A stretch of 64,000 nucleotides of DNA, from positions 62,001-126,000 of the forward strand of contig JAWLGK010000007.1 of the NCBI GenBank assembly GCA_041685115.1, given 5' to 3'. Under the pieces are notes generated by a model. The model did not search any database. It worked only from the letters and a program-made list of their open reading frames with translations, and was not told the DNA's origin. Position numbers and translations under genes: made by a program. Numbering within the stretch: position 1 is the first letter of the stretch; each line of letters opens with the position of its first letter. This DNA is from JALOAT01 sp041685115. GTDB taxonomy: Bacteria; Pseudomonadota; Gammaproteobacteria; Thiohalomonadales; Thiohalomonadaceae. Positions 60,917 through 64,000 of the stretch are shown one piece after another.

Positions 60917-61037
60917 TTAACCACGGGGACACGGGGAATACCGGGAGGACGGTCGAATTCAAGTCGGGTTGATATGCGCGCGTGACACATATCCCGGCTT
61001 TGTACAGCAACAACTTCCCCGTGTCCCCCGTGTTATT
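60917..61037. repeat. CACGGGG-family inverted repeat element inside the ubi operon
   Basis: Left arm TTAACCACGGGGACACGGGG (60917-60936) with AATACCGGG after it, and right arm CCCCGTGTCCCCCGTGTTAT (61017-61036). The loop holds its own GATATG...CATATC palindrome (60971-60993). It fills the gap between ubiH and ubiI. Confidence 0.76.
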
Positions 61038-61046
61038 GCTTGTACT

Positions 61047-62300
61047 TCAAATACCAAGCCCGCGTGCCAAGCGCGGCTGTTTGCCGAGCAGGCCCATGGC
61101 CTGGGCGGCGAACAGGTGCTTGGCGGCGGGGAAAAGCTCCATGCCCAGCAGTCCCAGGTCGCGCGCGAGGGCGAGCGGCGGGAAACGGCTGGAGAAGGTG
61201 CGGGCGAGGCCGTCGGTGAAGGCCAGGGTTCGCAGGTAGTCGGGCCGGCGCCATTTGGCGTAGCGCTCCAGCACCGCGCCGGCGCCCACATCCTCGCCCC
61301 GCTGCACGGCGTCGGCCAGCACCTCGGCGAGGGCCGCCACGTCGCGCAGGCCCAGATTGAAGCCCTGCCCGCCCACCGGATGAATGGCATGGGCGGCGTT
61401 GCCGATGAACACGGTGCGCGCGCGCACGTGATCGCGCAGGAAGTTCAGCACCAGCGGGTAGGCCTGGCGCGGGCTGGTGGAGAGAAAACGGCCGGCACGA
61501 TGGCCGAAACGTTCCTGCAGGCGTGCGAGGAATTGCTCGTCCGAGAGAGCAAGCATCTCCTCCACCTGCGCGTCACGCACCGAGTACACCACCGACCAGC
61601 GATGCTCACCCGCGGCAGATTCGTCGCTGCCGCGCGCGCCGTTACACGGCAACAGGGCCAGCGGACCGCTGTCGGTGAAGCGCTCGTAGGCCCAACCGCC
61701 ATGGGGGCGATCAGTGGTGACGTAGGCGATGACGGCGGTCTGGCCGTAACCGAGGCGCAGGGCCTTTTCGCCGAGCAGGGCGCGCACTGCCGAGCGGCCA
61801 CCGTCGGCGGCGACGATGAGCCTCGCAGTGAGTGAACGCGCCGCGCCATCGTGATCGATGCGCGCGCTGACGACTTCGTTGCCGATCTCCAGTGCGGTGA
61901 GATGGGCCGGTCGCAGCACAGTGGCGTTTTCCGCCTCGGCGAGGGCCTTTTCCAGCACCCGCCCGAGCACGTTGGCCTCGGCCACGTAGCCCAGCGCCTC
62001 GACGCCCTCTTCGCGCGCCGACAGCCGAGTGCTGCCGAAACGGCCGCGGTCGGAGACGTGGATATTCGTGATGGCCGTGGCCCCTTCGGTCACGAGTGCC
62101 TGCCACAGACCCAGGCCTTCGAAGATGCGCTTCGACCCCTGCGCCAGAGCGATGCCGCGGGCGTCGAAGCTCGGGTGCGCATCGCCCGGTGCACTCGCCT
62201 CCACCACGGCGACGCGCAGGGGCAGACCACGCAGCGCCTGGACCAGGCTCGTGCCCACCATACCGCCGCCAATGATGAGAAGGTCGTAGTCGGGTTGCAT
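61047..62300 (-). CDS. ubiH: FAD-dependent ubiquinone hydroxylase, UbiH-like
   Basis: 417 residues. DLLIIGGGMVGTSLVQALRG at the N-terminus, VAADGGRSAVRALLG, and VFIGNAAHAIHPVGGQGFNLGLRD. Assigned UbiH from position after pepP and its sequence SFDARGIALAQGSKRIFEGLG, typical for UbiH. Works in late ubiquinone synthesis with UbiI. Start is ATG 62300; the frame to 62318 is not needed. Confidence 0.88.
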   Translation of the reverse strand: MQPDYDLLIIGGGMVGTSLVQALRGLPLRVAVVEASAPGDAHPSFDARGIALAQGSKRIFEGLGLWQALVTEGATAITNIHVSDRGRFGSTRLSAREEGVEALGYVAEANVLGRVLEKALAEAENATVLRPAHLTALEIGNEVVSARIDHDGAARSLTARLIVAADGGRSAVRALLGEKALRLGYGQTAVIAYVTTDRPHGGWAYERFTDSGPLALLPCNGARGSDESAAGEHRWSVVYSVRDAQVEEMLALSDEQFLARLQERFGHRAGRFLSTSPRQAYPLVLNFLRDHVRARTVFIGNAAHAIHPVGGQGFNLGLRDVAALAEVLADAVQRGEDVGAGAVLERYAKWRRPDYLRTLAFTDGLARTFSSRFPPLALARDLGLLGMELFPAAKHLFAAQAMGLLGKQPRLARGLGI

Positions 62301-62340
62301 GCCTATACCTCGCTGCACTGTTCAATCTTCAAAAACACAG

Positions 62341-62436
62341 CCCAACACAGAGGCGCAGAGGACACAGAGAACGGAAAAGGGCCGATCGGCATGCATTGTC
62401 ATTCCTCTGCCGTCTCTGCGCCTCTGTGTTGTTTCT
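62341..62436. repeat. GCGGAGG-family inverted repeat, compact member
   Basis: AACACAGAGGCGCAGAG at 62343-62359 is matched exactly by CTCTGCGCCTCTGTGTT at 62414-62430, a 17-bp perfect stem, with weaker pairing further in. The shortest and most regular member of the family, between pepP and ubiH. Confidence 0.78.
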
Positions 62437-62443
62437 TTCCCAA

Positions 62444-63748
62444 TCAGGCCATCAATGCTTCGATGTCATCCGCCGATTTCGGTACGTCGCGCGTGAGCAC
62501 CTCGTGCCCCTTGGCGGTGACCAGCACGTCGTCCTCCACGCGGATGCCGATACCCTGCCACTTCTTCGCCACGCCTTTGCTGCCCAGCGGGATGTAGAGG
62601 CCGGGTTCGATGGTCAGCACCATGCCTGGTTCCAGCACCCGCCACTCGCCGCCCACCTTGTAGTCGCCCACGTCGTGCACGTCCATGCCGAGCCAGTGGC
62701 CGGTGCGGTGCATATAAAAACGTTTGTAGGCTTCGTCCTTGATCAGCTTGGGCACGCGTCCCTTGAGCAGGCCGAGTTTGACCAGGCCCGCCGTAAGCAC
62801 GCGTACGGCCGCTTCGTGGGGCTGATTCCAGTGATTGCCCGGTTTCACCTCATCGATGGCCGCCAGGTTGGCCTCGTGCACGATGCCGTACACGGCGCGC
62901 TGGGCGGCGCTGAAGCGGCCGTTCACCGGGAAGGTGCGGGTGATGTCGGCGGCGTAGCATTCCAGTTCGCAGCCCGCATCGATGAGCAGCAGGTCGCCGT
63001 CGTTCAGCACGTCGCTGTTTTCCGTGTAGTGCAGGATACAGCCGTTATCGCCCCCCGCCACGATGGACGGATAGGACGGCGATCGCGCGCCCTCGCTCAT
63101 GAACTGGTGCAGGATCTCTGCCTCGATCTGGTACTCGGTCATACCGGGTCGGCAAGCCTGCATGGCCCGCTTGTGGGCCCGCGCGGTGATCTGCGCGGCC
63201 TTGCGCATGACTGCGACTTCTGCACGGCTCTTGTAGAGCCGCATGTCGTGCAGGTAGTGATCGAGCGCGACGAACTCGCCCGGGGTGTGGATGCCGGCGC
63301 GGGACTGCTGGCGCAGCCGGTTGAGCCATTCCACCACCTTGCGATCGAACTCGGCGCTGAGGCCCATGGTGTAGAACACGCGGGCGCGGTTTTCGAGCAG
63401 GCCCGGGAGGATCTCGTCGATGTCCGCAATGGGAAAAGCGTCGTCGGCGCCATGGTGCTCGCGCGCGCCATCGAGCCCGGCGCGGCGGCCGTGCCAGGTC
63501 TCCATGAGCGGGTCGCGCTCGCGGCAGAACAGGATGAACTCGCCCTGCGGTCGCCCGGGCACCAGCACCGCCACGGCCTCGGGTTCCGGGAATCCCGTGA
63601 GATAGTGAAAATCGCTGTCCGGACGATAGGGGTGATCTACGTCGCGGTTACGCTTGCGTTCCGGCGCGGTGGGCAGAATGGCGATGGCATCGGCACCCAT
63701 GAGGTGCATCAGACGTTTGCGTCGGGCCGCGAATTCCTTCGGGTTCAT
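62444..63748 (-). CDS. pepP: Xaa-Pro aminopeptidase (aminopeptidase P)
   Basis: 434 residues. N-terminal creatinase-like domain (FAARRKRLMHLMG, NRDVDHPYRPDSDFHYLTG) and a pita-bread metallopeptidase domain with ligands in LLIDAGCELECYAADITRTFP (two Asp), HRTGHWLGMDVHDVG (His), TIEPGLYIP (Glu) and GIRIEDD-like GIRVEDDVLV (Glu). Removes N-terminal residues before proline. Position upstream of ubiH is conserved in gammaproteobacteria. Confidence 0.95.
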   Translation of the reverse strand: MNPKEFAARRKRLMHLMGADAIAILPTAPERKRNRDVDHPYRPDSDFHYLTGFPEPEAVAVLVPGRPQGEFILFCRERDPLMETWHGRRAGLDGAREHHGADDAFPIADIDEILPGLLENRARVFYTMGLSAEFDRKVVEWLNRLRQQSRAGIHTPGEFVALDHYLHDMRLYKSRAEVAVMRKAAQITARAHKRAMQACRPGMTEYQIEAEILHQFMSEGARSPSYPSIVAGGDNGCILHYTENSDVLNDGDLLLIDAGCELECYAADITRTFPVNGRFSAAQRAVYGIVHEANLAAIDEVKPGNHWNQPHEAAVRVLTAGLVKLGLLKGRVPKLIKDEAYKRFYMHRTGHWLGMDVHDVGDYKVGGEWRVLEPGMVLTIEPGLYIPLGSKGVAKKWQGIGIRVEDDVLVTAKGHEVLTRDVPKSADDIEALMA

Positions 63749-63800
63749 TGTCCAGGTGTCCGGCTGAATGAGGTGTTGCGAACCGCGAAGCACAAATCCT

Positions 63801-63889
63801 CTCGCCTGGACGCCAAGGAAAGGCCGGGAGAGAAACCAGGTTTCCGCCTTTGGCCTTGAGCCTTGGCGTTCTTTGCGTCTTGGCGAGCG
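63801..63889. repeat. GCCAAGG-family inverted repeat
   Basis: CTCGCCTGGACGCCAAGGAA (63801-63820) faces CCTTGGCGTTCTTTGCGTCT then TGGCGAG (63860-63886). Tandem degenerate units GCCAAGG/GCAAAG on one side and their inverse on the other, the same design as the GCGGAGG and CACGGGG families but with a different unit. Between ygfB and pepP. Confidence 0.72.
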
Positions 63890-63924
63890 TTTCGTTCCAG
63901 GTGGCTCACGATTCGAAACACCGT

Positions 63925-64000
63925 TTAATGCAGGGTGCTGTCGCCGCGCGGCGGCGCCTGGGTGGGATTCAGCTCTTCGTTCAGCAGCAACACGCCGGTG
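63925..64000 (-). CDS. ygfB: UPF0149 (YgfB-like) protein, C-terminal end only
   Basis: Twenty-five codons are visible, ending LLLNEELNPTQAPPRGDSTLH. The VLLL segment and final TLH match the tail of UPF0149/YgfB proteins. That gene precedes pepP in many gammaproteobacteria, and the strand and spacing fit. The rest of the gene lies outside the window, so this relies heavily on context. Confidence 0.6.
   Translation of the reverse strand, partial: TGVLLLNEELNPTQAPPRGDSTLH

Overview
The window is GC-rich chromosomal DNA from a Gram-negative bacterium. Lipopolysaccharide transport (lptD), ubiquinone hydroxylases, lipoprotein lgt, DsbB and c-di-GMP signalling genes are all present. The gene order matches the gammaproteobacterial backbone. 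A free-living gammaproteobacterium, possibly near Chromatiales/Ectothiorhodospiraceae, is my inference; the genus cannot be read from the sequence alone. I saw no phage, plasmid, transposase, CRISPR array, rRNA or tRNA. Almost everything is ordinary housekeeping and envelope biology, with unusually rich intergenic repeat content.

Layout. 1-2.4 kb: the edge of a C39-like lipoprotein gene, a MIP18/DUF59 protein and a membrane protein. 3-6.8 kb: a FAD oxidoreductase, DUF488, a DsbB-like protein and nicotinate phosphoribosyltransferase. 6.9-11.3 kb (minus): an Mla/MCE-type lipid ABC operon with a motif-degenerate ATPase-like subunit, behind an AmgK-like sugar kinase. 11.5-13.3 kb: a DUF1624-type acyltransferase and a small outer-membrane barrel. 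13.4-27.9 kb (mostly plus): lptD-surA-pdxA-rsmA, then a CheW-TM-LysM fusion, a small HExxH protein, pgl-glk, apaG, a methyltransferase, an acyl-CoA synthetase and apaH. 28-41.7 kb: a chemoreceptor with a zinc-binding CZB domain, a 1260-residue PAS/GGDEF/EAL protein overlapping folA-thyA-lgt, a DUF255 thioredoxin-fold protein, a GGDEF/EAL protein with a CxxCH haem motif, and a YgiM-like SH3 protein.

42-46.5 kb: a PfkB kinase and a pair of DUF5666 lipoproteins around a DUF6502 protein. 46.7-54 kb (minus): lipA-gcvT-gcvH-gcvPA-(MBL hydrolase)-gcvPB-dgkA, a glycine-cleavage set together with the enzyme that makes its lipoyl cofactor. 54.2-58 kb: an FbpABC ferric iron importer with a candidate Fur box. 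58.2-64 kb: a Na+/H+ antiporter and ygfB-pepP-ubiH-ubiI.

Two E. coli-like ordered scaffolds (lptD-surA-pdxA-rsmA-apaG-apaH-folA and ygfB-pepP-ubiH-ubiI-gcvTHP) are kept in order but stretched by inserted genes. The gaps between genes carry at least five families of short interspersed inverted repeats. One of these is a hairpin element with a constant CATGGATG core and compensating stem changes. Several repeats abut or contain stop codons and may act as transcript-end structures.
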